Shown: positions 42,225 through 51,353 of the stretch, one piece after another
How positions within the stretch are numbered: the stretch's first letter is position 1
How the letters are laid out: every line of letters starts with the position of its first letter
Assembly: GCF_036924745.1 (NCBI RefSeq)
Contig: NZ_JAZHSD010000001.1
Location: 3,224,001 to 3,288,000, forward strand
Direction of reading: 5' to 3'
Length of the DNA stretch: 64,000 nt
DNA from: Bradyrhizobium sp. AZCC 1693
GTDB taxonomy: Bacteria > Pseudomonadota > Alphaproteobacteria > Rhizobiales > Xanthobacteraceae
Notes under the pieces: model-generated
What the model was told of the DNA's origin: nothing
Seen by the model: the letters and a program-made list of their open reading frames with translations, nothing else
The model's database searches: none
Program-made: the position numbers and the translations under genes

Positions 42225-43490
42225 TCAGCGGATCGTAACCGGTGCGGGCAGCGGCGGCACCACCGTCGGCTGGGCGCCGGGAACGGGCGCCAGCTGGGCC
42301 TGTGAAGCCTGTCCCGGGGCTGCTGCGGCAGCCGGACCAGCAGACGGCGGCGGGGCGGCCGACGCGCTTGCGGTGTTGGCGGGCGGCGCCCCACCGGGCA
42401 GGACGACGACGCGGGTGCCGACCTTGGTGCGCTCGAACAGGTCGGAGACATCCTCGTTCAGCATGCCGATGCAGCCCGAGGAGACGAACTTGCCGATCGT
42501 CGAAGGCTGGTTGGTGCCGTGGATGCGGTAGACGGTCGAACCGAGATACATCGCCCGCGCGCCGAGCGGGTTGCCGGGGCCGCCGGCCATGAAGCGCGGC
42601 AGATAGGGCTGGCGCTCGATCATCTCGGTCGGCGGGTGCCAGTCCGGCCACTCGGCCTTGCGGCTGATCTTCTGCACGCCGTTCCAGGTGAAGCCGTCGC
42701 GGCCGACGCGGACGCCGTAGCGGATCGCGCGGCCGCCGCCGAGTATGTAGTACAGGTGGGTATTGGCGGTATCGACGACGATGGTGCCGGCGGGCTCCTT
42801 GGTCGCAAAGGACACTTCCTGGCGGCGCAGATGCGCCGGAAGCTGCGCAGGGCCCACTTCCGGCTGCTCTTCCGGCGGCAGTGCGGCGAGTTGCACCGGC
42901 TTGCCATCGGCGCCGACGGCGGGTTGCTGCGGCTGCTGGAGCGCACCGGTAGCGGGCGCAGGCGCATCGCCGATCGCCCCCGGCGGGCGCAGGCCAGCGC
43001 GGTCGTCGTTCGGATAGACGATGCCGGCGCCCGGAATGCGGCTGTCGCCGCGATCCGAATAGGCGGGCTGTTGCTGACCGGGCGGACGGTCCGCATAGAT
43101 CACCGGCGGCGGACCGGCCGGGCGGCCGTAACGCGGATCGTCGGGCGAAAGGATCGGGCCCGTGGGCGTCGGGGCGCCGCGGTCCGAATAAACCGGGGCG
43201 GCGGCCGGGCGGCCATAGCGGGGATCGCTGGGCGATAGCACCGGGCCGGGCGGCGGCAATGCGGCCGCGTTCTGACCGTTCGGCGCGTCATCGTCGTCCA
43301 GTGCGTCGAAATCGGGTTCGCCGGGGCCGCGGCGTTCATCAGTCGCATAGCCACCGGGAACATACGGTCCCGGAGCCGTCGAATAGACCTGACCTTGGGC
43401 CGGATAACCCTGCTGCGCATGGGCGAGCGAAGTTCCCGCCATGCCAACGGCAATGGCAGCACAAATCGTCAGAATGCGGTTATTCATCAT
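42225..43490 (-). CDS. L,D-transpeptidase (YkuD domain) with repetitive proline-rich N-terminal half
   Basis: A 421-residue periplasmic enzyme from the ATG at 43490 (a second ATG follows at once). The signal peptide ends GTSLAHAQ. The next 180 residues are rich in Pro, Gly, Asp and Arg: LSPSDPRYGRP and LSPDDPRYGRP, with four Y-x-DR motifs. The YkuD domain at about 225-370 ends with HGTN and SSGCIGM, holding the catalytic Cys. It makes 3-3 links in peptidoglycan or attaches proteins. The Pro-rich half may span the cell wall. A terminator follows. Confidence 0.93.
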   Translation of the reverse strand: MMNNRILTICAAIAVGMAGTSLAHAQQGYPAQGQVYSTAPGPYVPGGYATDERRGPGEPDFDALDDDDAPNGQNAAALPPPGPVLSPSDPRYGRPAAAPVYSDRGAPTPTGPILSPDDPRYGRPAGPPPVIYADRPPGQQQPAYSDRGDSRIPGAGIVYPNDDRAGLRPPGAIGDAPAPATGALQQPQQPAVGADGKPVQLAALPPEEQPEVGPAQLPAHLRRQEVSFATKEPAGTIVVDTANTHLYYILGGGRAIRYGVRVGRDGFTWNGVQKISRKAEWPDWHPPTEMIERQPYLPRFMAGGPGNPLGARAMYLGSTVYRIHGTNQPSTIGKFVSSGCIGMLNEDVSDLFERTKVGTRVVVLPGGAPPANTASASAAPPPSAGPAAAAAPGQASQAQLAPVPGAQPTVVPPLPAPVTIR

Positions 43491-43834
43491 CGCCTTTGTA
43501 TAGACCCCAAGCCCCACCGGACGGTTAACGGCAGATGACGGAAGATAGCGGCACATTCAAGACAAGTCCGCGAAATTCGGCCCGCACCGGTCATTTGTGA
43601 TCGCCGCCCGGCTGCGGCAAAGATGCCTCAGAGCGCCGGAAATCGCATTGGTCTGACTTGAGCGACGTCAGACCGCAGATTTTGTAACAAAAAGCCGCCC
43701 GGCGTTGAGATACTCTCAAATCGGCCTGATTCGCGCACGCACGCGCGCCTTACGAATCGCGCCGCACAGTGGTCACCGCGTTCCCATGGCAATCAATAAC
43801 CCTCCAGCGATCAAGGAGGGTGGAACTCGAGTCC
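43491..43834. other. 344-base intergenic stretch between divergent genes
   Basis: It holds the upstream regions of the transpeptidase gene (leftward) and the Ala/Pro-rich membrane protein gene (rightward). The right end has the AAGGAGGGTGG site for the latter. No further gene or repeat stands out. Confidence 0.5.
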
Positions 43835-44632
43835 ATGCTTCCCGGCTTTCGTTTCCTGTTCACCGCGATCGTCCTGTCGATGTCGGTCCTGGTTTTTGGG
43901 CTTGGCGCCGCCGCCCTGTTGCGTGCCGCGCATGAGGAATTTGCCAATCTTCCGTCGCGACGGGCGACGCCCGAGCCGATGTTTGCCCGCCTGAATGACG
44001 GCCCGCCGCCGACGCTTGCGCTGCTGCGCGTCGATCCGCCGGTCACGGAGAAGCCGGCGGAGAATGTCCCCGCCGCAGTTCCGGCAGCAGCCCCGGACAT
44101 CCCGGCGCCGGCCGGGCAGGCTCCGGACGCCCCTCCGGCGGAGCCCGAGAAACTGGCAGCCGTGAGTCCGGCAGAGCCGATGCAGGTTGAGGCGGCAAAG
44201 CCGGAAGGCCCGGCGAAGGAGGCCAGCGCGGAGACGACACCGGCCCCTCCAGCGACAGCCGAAGCGCCGGTCAACGCGGAAGCGAAGCTCGCCGCCATAC
44301 CGGACACCCCGGAGCCGGCCGCCGCCACCCCGCCTCCACTGGCACCGGATATTTATTCATTCGAAGGCAACGCCGCCGCCACCCGGATCGCGACGCTCGG
44401 TGGTCCCGCCGTCGTCATCGACGAAAAGACAGTGGCCAAGACCACGGAAGCCACGACGACGGAAGCGAAGCCTGACCAGAGCGCCGTCAAGAAGCGGACT
44501 GTGCAGCGGGCTCAGGAACGGCGACGAATTGCTGCGCGGCGGCAGCGCCTGGCGCGAGAGGCGGCGCTGGCTCAACAGCAGCAACTGGCCAATCCGTTCG
44601 GGCTGGCCCCGGTGGCGCGCGCGACGAGGTAG
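43835..44632 (+). CDS. Membrane-anchored Ala/Pro-rich protein, hypothetical
   Basis: A 265-residue protein from the ATG at 43835, about 15 bases after an AAGGAGGG site. One membrane helix (FLFTAIVLSMSVLVFGLGAA) anchors it, then a long Pro/Ala/Glu-rich region of about 170 residues, and a basic helical end (RRTVQRAQERRRIAARRQRL style). Such low-complexity spans are usual for proteins that reach across the periplasm. I recognise no domain. It converges on the sulfurtransferase gene. Confidence 0.78.
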   Translation: MLPGFRFLFTAIVLSMSVLVFGLGAAALLRAAHEEFANLPSRRATPEPMFARLNDGPPPTLALLRVDPPVTEKPAENVPAAVPAAAPDIPAPAGQAPDAPPAEPEKLAAVSPAEPMQVEAAKPEGPAKEASAETTPAPPATAEAPVNAEAKLAAIPDTPEPAAATPPPLAPDIYSFEGNAAATRIATLGGPAVVIDEKTVAKTTEATTTEAKPDQSAVKKRTVQRAQERRRIAARRQRLAREAALAQQQQLANPFGLAPVARATR

Positions 44633-44646
44633 TGCCTGGATTGCGT

Positions 44647-45501
44647 TCAGGCCGGACCGGTCGCGACCGGCGGGCCGTCGGCTGCGCCCCACTCCGTCCA
44701 TGAGCCGTCATACAGCGCCGGGTTCTCGACGCCGAGGCGATAGAGCGCCAGCGTCAGCACGGCGGCGCTGACGCCGGAGCCGCAGCTCGTCACGATCGGC
44801 GCATCGAATTTCACGCCGGCGCCCGAGAACGCCGCCCGCAACTCGTCCAGCGATTTCATGGCGCCGGTCGCGGCATCGAACAGGTTGTTGTAGGGCAGGC
44901 TGAGACTGCCCGGGATATGCCCGGAACGAAGGCCCGCCCGCGGCTCGGCCACCTTGCCCTGATAGCGCTCGTTGGCGCGCGCATCGATCACCTGCTCGGC
45001 GCGGCTGGCGAGATTGGCGACCAGCTGCTGCATGCTGCGCGTGCGCCGCGCATCGAATGTCGCCTTGAACGTCACAGGCTTCGGCGTCACCTGACCCTTC
45101 TCGACCTTGCGGCCCTCGGCGACCCACTTCTTCAGGCCGCCATTGAGTATGCGCACGTCCTTGCCGAACGACAGGAACATCCACCACACCCGGGGTGCGG
45201 CGACCCAGCCGCCGGAATCGTAGAGCACGACGGTGTCATCATTGCCGATCCCGAGCCCGCCGACGTCGCGGCCGAATTGTTCGGCTGATGGGAACATGTG
45301 CGGCAGCGGGTTGGAATGGTCGGACACCGCGTCGACGTCGAAGAAGACAGCGCCGGGAATATGCGCGGCGAGATAATCGTCCTTCGGCAGCGGCAGCACG
45401 CCCGGCATCTTGAACGAAGCGTCGATCACCCTGACGTCGGGATCGTTCAGGTGCGCGGCGAGCCATTCGGTGGAGACGAGCGGATCATTGGTGGCGGTCA
45501 T
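44647..45501 (-). CDS. sseA: Thiosulfate/3-mercaptopyruvate sulfurtransferase
   Basis: A 284-residue double-rhodanese protein. The first domain (about 1-145) is inactive and starts STEWLAAHLNDPDVRVID; the second holds the catalytic loop TSCGSGVSAA near residue 233. The CGSGVS pattern is typical of mercaptopyruvate sulfurtransferase rather than thiosulfate rhodanese. It transfers sulfane sulfur to cyanide or thiols. Another rhodanese gene lies 118 bases upstream on the same strand, with a repeat in between. Confidence 0.93.
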   Translation of the reverse strand: MTATNDPLVSTEWLAAHLNDPDVRVIDASFKMPGVLPLPKDDYLAAHIPGAVFFDVDAVSDHSNPLPHMFPSAEQFGRDVGGLGIGNDDTVVLYDSGGWVAAPRVWWMFLSFGKDVRILNGGLKKWVAEGRKVEKGQVTPKPVTFKATFDARRTRSMQQLVANLASRAEQVIDARANERYQGKVAEPRAGLRSGHIPGSLSLPYNNLFDAATGAMKSLDELRAAFSGAGVKFDAPIVTSCGSGVSAAVLTLALYRLGVENPALYDGSWTEWGAADGPPVATGPA

Positions 45502-45518
45502 GGTGCAGATTCCCGGTT

Positions 45519-45611
45519 GTCATTCCGGGATGCGCCGTCAGGCGCAGACTCGGAATCTGGAGATTGTTTGCAGGAGATTCCGGGTTCGCGCTTCGCGCGC
45601 CCCGGAATGAC
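45519..45611. repeat. Palindromic repeat, family A, copy 1
   Basis: GTCATTCCGGGATGCGCC opens and CGCGCCCCGGAATGAC closes, with GGAATCT and AGATTCC pairs inside. Copies 2 and 3 are at 56980-57104 and 63661-63762. It separates the two rhodanese genes. Confidence 0.88.
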
Positions 45612-45619
45612 AGGGGTTT

Positions 45620-46033
45620 CTACCCCTTCTTCTTCGGCTCCCACTTTTCGACCGGGCCGCCGGCGTCGCGCCAGGCGGCGAAACCGCCGCCCATATGCGC
45701 GACCGGCTTCAGGCCCATGTCCTGCGCGGTCTTGGCGGCGAGCGCCGAACGAAGCCCGCCGGCGCAGTGGAAGATGAACTTCTTGTCTTCCTGGAAGATC
45801 GGCTTGGCGTAGGGGCTTTGCGGATCGATCCAGAACTCAAGCATGCCGCGGGTGCAGGAGAAGGCGCCGGGGATCTTGCCCTCGCGTTCGATCTCGCGCG
45901 GGTCGCGGATATCGACGATCACGACATTGGGGTCCTGCGCGGCCTTGATGGCGTCAGCGGCGCTGACGGTCTCGATCGCGGCGTTGGCTTCGTCGATCAG
46001 GGATTTGATGCCGCGGTGGATGGTCTGGGGCAT
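45620..46033 (-). CDS. Single-domain rhodanese
   Basis: A 137-residue rhodanese. The catalytic loop is HCAGGLRSAL, with Cys near residue 92. The N-terminal part (KSLIDEANAAIETVSAADA) and VVIVDIRDPREIEREGKIPGA form the start of the fold. Single-domain rhodaneses carry persulfide for sulfur delivery; the partner is unknown. The end is a lysine-rich EPKKKG. Confidence 0.92.
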   Translation of the reverse strand: MPQTIHRGIKSLIDEANAAIETVSAADAIKAAQDPNVVIVDIRDPREIEREGKIPGAFSCTRGMLEFWIDPQSPYAKPIFQEDKKFIFHCAGGLRSALAAKTAQDMGLKPVAHMGGGFAAWRDAGGPVEKWEPKKKG

Positions 46034-46070
46034 TGTGTTACCTCTTTGTGCAAGCCGTTTCCCTTCGCGT

Positions 46071-46186
46071 GTCCCGGACGCGGTGCAGCGCGACAGCGCT
46101 GCTCCGCAGAGCCGGGACCCACATCGCGGCCCGATGGGCCCCGGCTCAGCAGCGCATCACTCCGTGCTGCGCTGCGTCCGGGGCAC
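46071..46186. repeat. Palindromic repeat, family I
   Basis: GTCCCGGACGCGGTGCAGCG at the left and CGCTGCGTCCGGGGCAC at the right form the outer arms, with GGGACCCA and GCCCCGGCTC inner parts. It lies between the rhodanese gene and the VWA gene. Confidence 0.85.
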
Positions 46187-46195
46187 GCAATACCG

Positions 46196-47371
46196 CTACC
46201 GCACCAGTTCCTTCATCGCACCTTCGAGGCCTTCGATCGTGATCGGGTACATGCGCTCCGAAAGCAGCCGGCGGATGATGGTGGTGGATTCCGAATAGTC
46301 CCAGTGCTTCTGCGCCACCGGATTGAGCCACACCGTATGCGGATAGGTGCGCGTGATGCGCTCGAGCCAGACCGAACCGGCCTCCTCGTTGACGTGTTCG
46401 ACCGAGCCGCCGGGCACCATGATCTCGTACGGCGACATCGAGGCGTCGCCGACGAACACCACTTTGTAGTCGTGCGGATACTTATGCAGCACGTCCCAGG
46501 TCGGCGTACGGTCGGTGAAGCGGCGCTTGTTCTGCTTCCAGACGCCTTCATAGAGGCAGTTGTGGAAGTAGAAATATTCCATGTGCTTGAATTCGGTCTT
46601 GGCCGCCGAGAACAGCTCCTCGACCTGCTCGATATGCGAGTCCATCGAGCCGCCGATATCGAAGAACACCAAAACCTTCACCGCGTTGCGGCGCTCGGGG
46701 CGCATGTGGACGTCGAGATAGCCGTGGTTGGCGGTCTCCCTGATCGTGGTGTCGAGATCGAGTTCGTCCGGCGCGCCGGTGCGGGCGAACTTGCGCAGGC
46801 GGCGCAGCGCGATCTTGATGTTGCGGATGCCGAGCTCGACATTGCCGTCGAGATCCTTGAACTCGCGCTTGTCCCACACCTTCACGGCGCGGTTGTTGCG
46901 GTTCTTCTCCTGCCCGATTCTTACGCCCTCGGGATTGTAGCCATGGGCGCCGAACGGCGAGGTGCCGGCGGTGCCGATCCACTTGTTGCCACCCTGGTGG
47001 CGGCCCTTCTGTTCTTCGAGCCGCTTGCGAAGCGTTTCCATGAGCTTGTCCCAGCCCATCGCCTCGATCTGCTTCTTCTCTTCCTCGGTGAGGTATTTTT
47101 CGGCGAGCTTCTTCAGCCATTCGGCGGGAATGTCCGCCTTCTCCATGGCGTCCAGCAGGCTTTCCAGCCCCTTGAACACGGTGCCGAAGACGCGGTCGAA
47201 CTTGTCGAGGTTGCGCTCGTCCTTCACCAAAGCGGCGCGGGAGAGATAGTAGAAGTTCTCGACCGTCTGATCGGCGAGGTCGGCGTCGAGCGCCTCCATC
47301 AGCGTCAGGTATTCGCGCAGGGTCACCGGGACCTGCGCGTCGCGCAGCGATATGAAGAATTGCAGGAACAT
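46196..47371 (-). CDS. VWA-domain protein of the CoxE type
   Basis: A 391-residue protein. The N-terminal half is helical (TLREYLTLMEALDADLA and AALVKDERNLDKFDRVF); the VWA domain spans about 220-370. The metal site (MIDAS) reads FFDIGGSMDSH, where the standard DxSxS has Gly in place of the first Ser; this is usual for CoxE-type members. These proteins work with MoxR ATPases as chaperones for metal or protein assembly. The MoxR gene lies beyond a GlsB gene, in the opposite direction. Confidence 0.9.
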   Translation of the reverse strand: MFLQFFISLRDAQVPVTLREYLTLMEALDADLADQTVENFYYLSRAALVKDERNLDKFDRVFGTVFKGLESLLDAMEKADIPAEWLKKLAEKYLTEEEKKQIEAMGWDKLMETLRKRLEEQKGRHQGGNKWIGTAGTSPFGAHGYNPEGVRIGQEKNRNNRAVKVWDKREFKDLDGNVELGIRNIKIALRRLRKFARTGAPDELDLDTTIRETANHGYLDVHMRPERRNAVKVLVFFDIGGSMDSHIEQVEELFSAAKTEFKHMEYFYFHNCLYEGVWKQNKRRFTDRTPTWDVLHKYPHDYKVVFVGDASMSPYEIMVPGGSVEHVNEEAGSVWLERITRTYPHTVWLNPVAQKHWDYSESTTIIRRLLSERMYPITIEGLEGAMKELVR

Positions 47372-47512
47372 GGGATACAGATTGCCCGCCGGACCGCGCT
47401 CGTCAAGGGCCAGCGCATGCCAAAGGCCAGCGCATAGCTGTCAGGCCTAGACCGGGAAGCTTTTTCAATTACAATTGAACCGTAAAGGGCTTATTCCGGC
47501 AGGGGAAATTCA

Positions 47513-47755
47513 ATGGGCATCATTGCGGCGCTGATCATTGGCGGTATCGCGGGCTGGCTTGCCGGGCTGATCGTGCGCGGTGCAGGGTTCGGGCTGATCG
47601 GCAATATCGTGGTCGGCATCATCGGCGCGCTGCTGGCGAGCTGGCTGTTGCCGCAACTCGGCGTCAGCCTCGGCTATGGCTGGATCCGCGATATCATCAA
47701 CGCCACCATCGGCGGCGTGATCATCCTGGTGATCCTGTCGCTGATCAGACGCTGA
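47513..47755 (+). CDS. GlsB/YeaQ/YmgE family membrane protein
   Basis: An 80-residue protein with three glycine-rich helices: IIAALIIGGIAGWLAGLIV, GLIGNIVVGIIGALLASWLL, and IINATIGGVIILVILSLI. This is the standard transglycosylase-associated family of small stress-linked inner-membrane proteins. An AGGGG site precedes the ATG. A terminator follows it. Confidence 0.93.
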   Translation: MGIIAALIIGGIAGWLAGLIVRGAGFGLIGNIVVGIIGALLASWLLPQLGVSLGYGWIRDIINATIGGVIILVILSLIRR

Positions 47756-47779
47756 GGACAGGCACATCAACTGCAATCG

Positions 47780-47804
47780 CGACCGCCGGACCGGCGGTCG
47801 TTTT
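47780..47804 (+). terminator. Rho-independent terminator after the GlsB-type gene
   Basis: CGACCGCCGG and CCGGCGGTCG face each other around a single A, then TTTT. The inner pairs must open to give the loop. Confidence 0.8.
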
Positions 47805-47869
47805 ACTGTTCAGGCCGAAAGCGGCCCAGGAACGAGCAACAAGGCACGAGCAACAAGGCAAACGGATAG

Positions 47870-48712
47870 ATGAAATTTACCGGCACCAAGGACTATGTCG
47901 CCACCGACGACCTCAAGGTCGCCGTCAACGCCTCGATCGTGCTCGAGCGCCCGCTGCTGATCAAGGGCGAGCCCGGCACCGGCAAGACCGTGCTGGCGGA
48001 GGAAGTCTCCAAAGCGCTCGGCGCGCCGCTGCTGACCTGGCACATCAAGTCGACCACCAAGGCGCAGCAGGGCCTGTACGAATACGACGCGGTGTCCCGC
48101 CTGCGCGATAGCCAGCTCGGCGACCCCCGCGTCTCCGACATCTCCAACTACATCAAGCGCGGCAAATTGTGGGACGCCTTCACCCACGACAAGCGCCCGG
48201 TGCTCTTGATCGACGAGATCGACAAGGCCGATATCGAATTTCCCAACGACCTGTTGCTCGAACTCGATCGCATGGAGTTCTTCGTCTACGAGACCGGCGA
48301 GAACATCAAGGCGAGCCTGCGCCCGATCGTGATGATCACCTCGAACAACGAGAAAGAACTGCCGGACGCCTTCCTGCGCCGCTGCTTCTTCCACTACATC
48401 AAGTTCCCCGATGCCGACACCATGGGCCGGATCGTCGACGTGCACTTCCCGGGCATCAAGAAGCGGCTGGTGGAAGAGGCGCTGCGCATCTTCTTCGAGG
48501 TGCGCGACGTGCCCGGCCTGAAGAAGAAGCCCTCGACGTCCGAACTGCTCGACTGGCTCAAGCTGCTCCTGAACGAGGACATCACCCCGGAAATGCTGAG
48601 GGAGCGCGACCCGCGCAAGCTGATCCCGCCACTGCATGGCGCCCTGCTCAAGAACGAACAGGACGTGCACCTGTTCGAGCGGCTGGCGTTCCTCAGCCGC
48701 CGCGAAGTGTAA
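47870..48712 (+). CDS. MoxR family AAA+ ATPase
   Basis: A 280-residue ATPase. Walker A is GEPGTGKT at about residues 32-39, and Walker B is LLIDEIDKAD near 105. Sensor 1 is ITSNNEKELP near 155, and the Arg finger area FLRRCFFHYI near 168. MoxR proteins act with VWA partners as chaperones for assembly or activation of enzymes, often those with metal centres. The CoxE-type gene on the other side of glsB is the likely partner. A terminator follows. Confidence 0.94.
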   Translation: MKFTGTKDYVATDDLKVAVNASIVLERPLLIKGEPGTGKTVLAEEVSKALGAPLLTWHIKSTTKAQQGLYEYDAVSRLRDSQLGDPRVSDISNYIKRGKLWDAFTHDKRPVLLIDEIDKADIEFPNDLLLELDRMEFFVYETGENIKASLRPIVMITSNNEKELPDAFLRRCFFHYIKFPDADTMGRIVDVHFPGIKKRLVEEALRIFFEVRDVPGLKKKPSTSELLDWLKLLLNEDITPEMLRERDPRKLIPPLHGALLKNEQDVHLFERLAFLSRREV

Positions 48713-48726
48713 TTCGCCGACGACTT

Positions 48727-48753
48727 CGCCAGAACCCAAGGTTCTGGCGTTTT
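48727..48753 (+). terminator. Rho-independent terminator after the MoxR gene
   Basis: CGCCAGAACC, loop CAA, GGTTCTGGCG, TTTT: a perfect ten-pair stem. It separates the MoxR gene from the monooxygenase gene. Confidence 0.92.
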
Positions 48754-48790
48754 GCTTTTCAGAACGACAAACGAAAAAAGAACAGGGAAG

Positions 48791-50293
48791 ATGAACGTTC
48801 AAACCCAGATCGACAGGGCTTCGCCCCGCACATCAGAGCATTTCGACGTCCTGATCGCCGGCGCCGGCATTTCGGGCGTTGGCGCCGCCTATCACCTCAC
48901 CACGCAATGCCCGGGAACGAGCTTCGTTGCGCTGGAAGCCCAGAAGACGTTTGGCGGCACCTGGACCACCCACCGCTATCCGGGTATTCGCTCCGACAGC
49001 GACCTGCACACCTTCGGCTACCGCTTCAAGCCGTGGACGACAGCGCCGATCGCGAGCGCCGCCGAAATCCTGAAATACATGGGCGAGGTGATCGAGGAGA
49101 ACGATCTCGCGCCTCACATCCGCTATCAGCACACCATCACCTCGGCGAAATGGTCGAGTGAGGAAAACCTCTGGACCATCGAAGCCACCCGCACCGACAC
49201 CGGCGAAAAACTTCGCTTCACCACAAACTTCTTCTGGATGTGCCAGGGCTACTACCGCCACACCGAGGGCTATACGCCGGAGTGGAAGGACATGGCCAGG
49301 TTCAAGGGCCCGATCGTCCATCCGCAGAAATGGCCTGACGATCTCGACTACAAGAACAAGCGCGTCGTCGTGATCGGCTCGGGAGCTACGGCGGCGACGC
49401 TGATCCCGGCGATGGCCAACGATTGCGCGCATGTCACCATGCTGCAGCGTTCTCCGACCTATTTCCGTACCGGGCGCAACGCGATCGAGATCGCCGAGGA
49501 GCTGCGGAAACTGCAGGTCGACGAGACCTGGATCCACGAAATCACGCGGCGGAAAATCCTGTTCGACCAGGATACCTTTACCCGCAAGACGTTTGAGGAG
49601 CCGGAAGCGGCCAAGAAAGATTTGCTGTCGGCGGTCGAAGCCTATCTCGGCAAGGACTACGACATCGCGACGCATTTTACGCCAAGGTACCGGCCGTGGC
49701 GGCAGCGCATCGCCTTCATCCCGGACGGCGATCTGTTCCAGGGTATCAAGTCCGGCAAGGCCTCCGTCGTCACCGACGAGATCGACCGCTTCACGGAAAA
49801 GGGCATCCTGCTGAAGTCAGGCAAGGAGCTGGAGGCCGACATCATCGTCACCGCGACCGGCTTCAACCTCTGCGCCAATGGCGAGATCGAGTTCGCCATG
49901 GACGGCAAGCCGCTCGATTTCGCCGATACCGTGACCTATCGCGGCATGATGTTCACCGGCGTGCCGAACCTTGTCTGGGTGTTTGGCTATTTCCGCGCCA
50001 GCTGGACGCTGCGCGTCGACCTCGTCGCCGACTTCGTCTGCCGGCTGCTCACGCACATGAAAGCGACCGGCGCGAAAAAGGTGACGCCGCAGTTGCGGCC
50101 CGAAGACCACAACATGCCGCTGTTGCCCTGGATCGATCCGGAAAATTTCAACCCCGGCTACATGATGCGCGGCATGCATCTGCTGCCCAAGCGCGGCGAG
50201 AAGCCGGAATGGCAGCACAACCAGGACTATTGGGCCGAGAAGGATGAGTTCCCGGCGATCGACCTCAAGGACAAGGCGTTCGTTTACGGCTGA
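48791..50293 (+). CDS. Flavin monooxygenase, Baeyer-Villiger type
   Basis: A 500-residue enzyme from the ATG at 48791 (ACAGGGAAG site). The FAD loop is GAGISGVGAAYHL near residue 24. The two BVMO fingerprints are present: FKGPIVHPQKWP near 175 (FxGxxxHxxxWP) and GGTWTTHRYPGIRSD near 56. The NADPH loop is VVIGSGATAATL near 196. By family it inserts oxygen next to a ketone to form an ester or lactone, using NADPH and O2. The WP ending of the motif separates it from classical FMO. It leads the oxidative region. Confidence 0.9.
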   Translation: MNVQTQIDRASPRTSEHFDVLIAGAGISGVGAAYHLTTQCPGTSFVALEAQKTFGGTWTTHRYPGIRSDSDLHTFGYRFKPWTTAPIASAAEILKYMGEVIEENDLAPHIRYQHTITSAKWSSEENLWTIEATRTDTGEKLRFTTNFFWMCQGYYRHTEGYTPEWKDMARFKGPIVHPQKWPDDLDYKNKRVVVIGSGATAATLIPAMANDCAHVTMLQRSPTYFRTGRNAIEIAEELRKLQVDETWIHEITRRKILFDQDTFTRKTFEEPEAAKKDLLSAVEAYLGKDYDIATHFTPRYRPWRQRIAFIPDGDLFQGIKSGKASVVTDEIDRFTEKGILLKSGKELEADIIVTATGFNLCANGEIEFAMDGKPLDFADTVTYRGMMFTGVPNLVWVFGYFRASWTLRVDLVADFVCRLLTHMKATGAKKVTPQLRPEDHNMPLLPWIDPENFNPGYMMRGMHLLPKRGEKPEWQHNQDYWAEKDEFPAIDLKDKAFVYG

Positions 50294-50336
50294 AGCTTGA
50301 TGGTGAACGCCGAGTGACCCGGTCACTCGGCAGGCC

Positions 50337-51353
50337 TCAACGAGGACGCGCCTCGATCACGTTGAAGCGGCCGGCCAAATAAGTCGTGACCAGATCGAAG
50401 CCGCTCTGGTTGAGTAATTCACGATACTGCTGCTCGGTGCGCTCGAGCCCTCCGGGCCCGCGAAGCATGTTCAGATCGCTCAACGCCTGCTCCCTGTCCT
50501 CATCCGCCATGGTTGGCGTCTCCGGCATCAGCCGTTCCACCAGAAGCAGCTTGCCGCCGCCCGGGAGCGCCTTGCGACAGTTTTGCAGGATCGTGATGCT
50601 GCGCGTATCGTCCCAGTCGTGAATAATGCTCTTGAGGATGATCGCATCTGCAATCGCCGGCACGGCCTTGAAGAAATCGCCCGCGACGAATTCCACGCGG
50701 TCGCCGACACCGATCTGTCTGAGATGCTTGTTCGCCGTTTCGGCACACCGCGGCAGGTCGAAAACGGTTCCGCGCAGTTTCCGGTTTTGCTGCGCGATGG
50801 CGCCGAGCAACTCGCCCGCCCCGCCGCCGACGTCCATCAGGTGAGATATCCCGCTGAAGTCGTAGGATTGAAGCACATTCGGTGTGACAAGACGGGTAAG
50901 CTCCGCCATCGCCGCGTTGAACTTGTCCACAAGCTCCGGCGTCCGGCCCATCAGTTCGAAGCTGTCTTCGACGCCTTGCAGTTGCGCGCCGGTCTTGCCG
51001 GTCATGATGGATTCAAGCATTCCGCTCCAGGATTTTGAAATCAGTTCGGCCTCCAGGAAAGCCCAGCCCTTGAACGAATGCTCGGCGGCGCCATCGAGGC
51101 AGGCGCCCACCTCCGTCAACGCATAGCGATCTTCGCCGCTGCGCGAACAGATGCCGATGGTGGAGAGCGCGGTGAGCAAACGTCCCAGCGCCCGTTCGTC
51201 TGCGCCGGTTGCCTTGGCGAGCTTGCCAGGCGTCTGCGGTCCGTCGCGCAGCAACTCGGCGAGCCCGAGTCTGGCGGCGACATAGATCGCCGCCGTCACG
51301 CGGTGCGACTGGATCAAATCGAAAAGCCTGAGGGCCGATACTTGCGATGACAT
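50337..51353 (-). CDS. S-adenosylmethionine-dependent O-methyltransferase, dimeric plant-like type
   Basis: A 338-residue protein from the ATG at 51353, with an AGGAGGCACG site. The N-terminal dimerisation domain has a winged-helix look (AARLGLAELLRDGPQTPGKL). The SAM loop is LMDVGGGAGELLGAI near residue 176, with the acidic residue in GTVFDLPR. SIIHDWDD near 243 includes the catalytic His-Asp pair. Members methylate phenols and other hydroxyls. An earlier in-frame start would add 54 residues over a region without a ribosome site. Confidence 0.88.
   Translation of the reverse strand: MSSQVSALRLFDLIQSHRVTAAIYVAARLGLAELLRDGPQTPGKLAKATGADERALGRLLTALSTIGICSRSGEDRYALTEVGACLDGAAEHSFKGWAFLEAELISKSWSGMLESIMTGKTGAQLQGVEDSFELMGRTPELVDKFNAAMAELTRLVTPNVLQSYDFSGISHLMDVGGGAGELLGAIAQQNRKLRGTVFDLPRCAETANKHLRQIGVGDRVEFVAGDFFKAVPAIADAIILKSIIHDWDDTRSITILQNCRKALPGGGKLLLVERLMPETPTMADEDREQALSDLNMLRGPGGLERTEQQYRELLNQSGFDLVTTYLAGRFNVIEARPR

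Noticed and set aside
45695..47437. A 580-codon open frame on the plus strand
   Set aside because: It runs antisense through the rhodanese and VWA genes, both of which have clear family motifs. Long antisense frames are expected in GC-rich codon-biased DNA.
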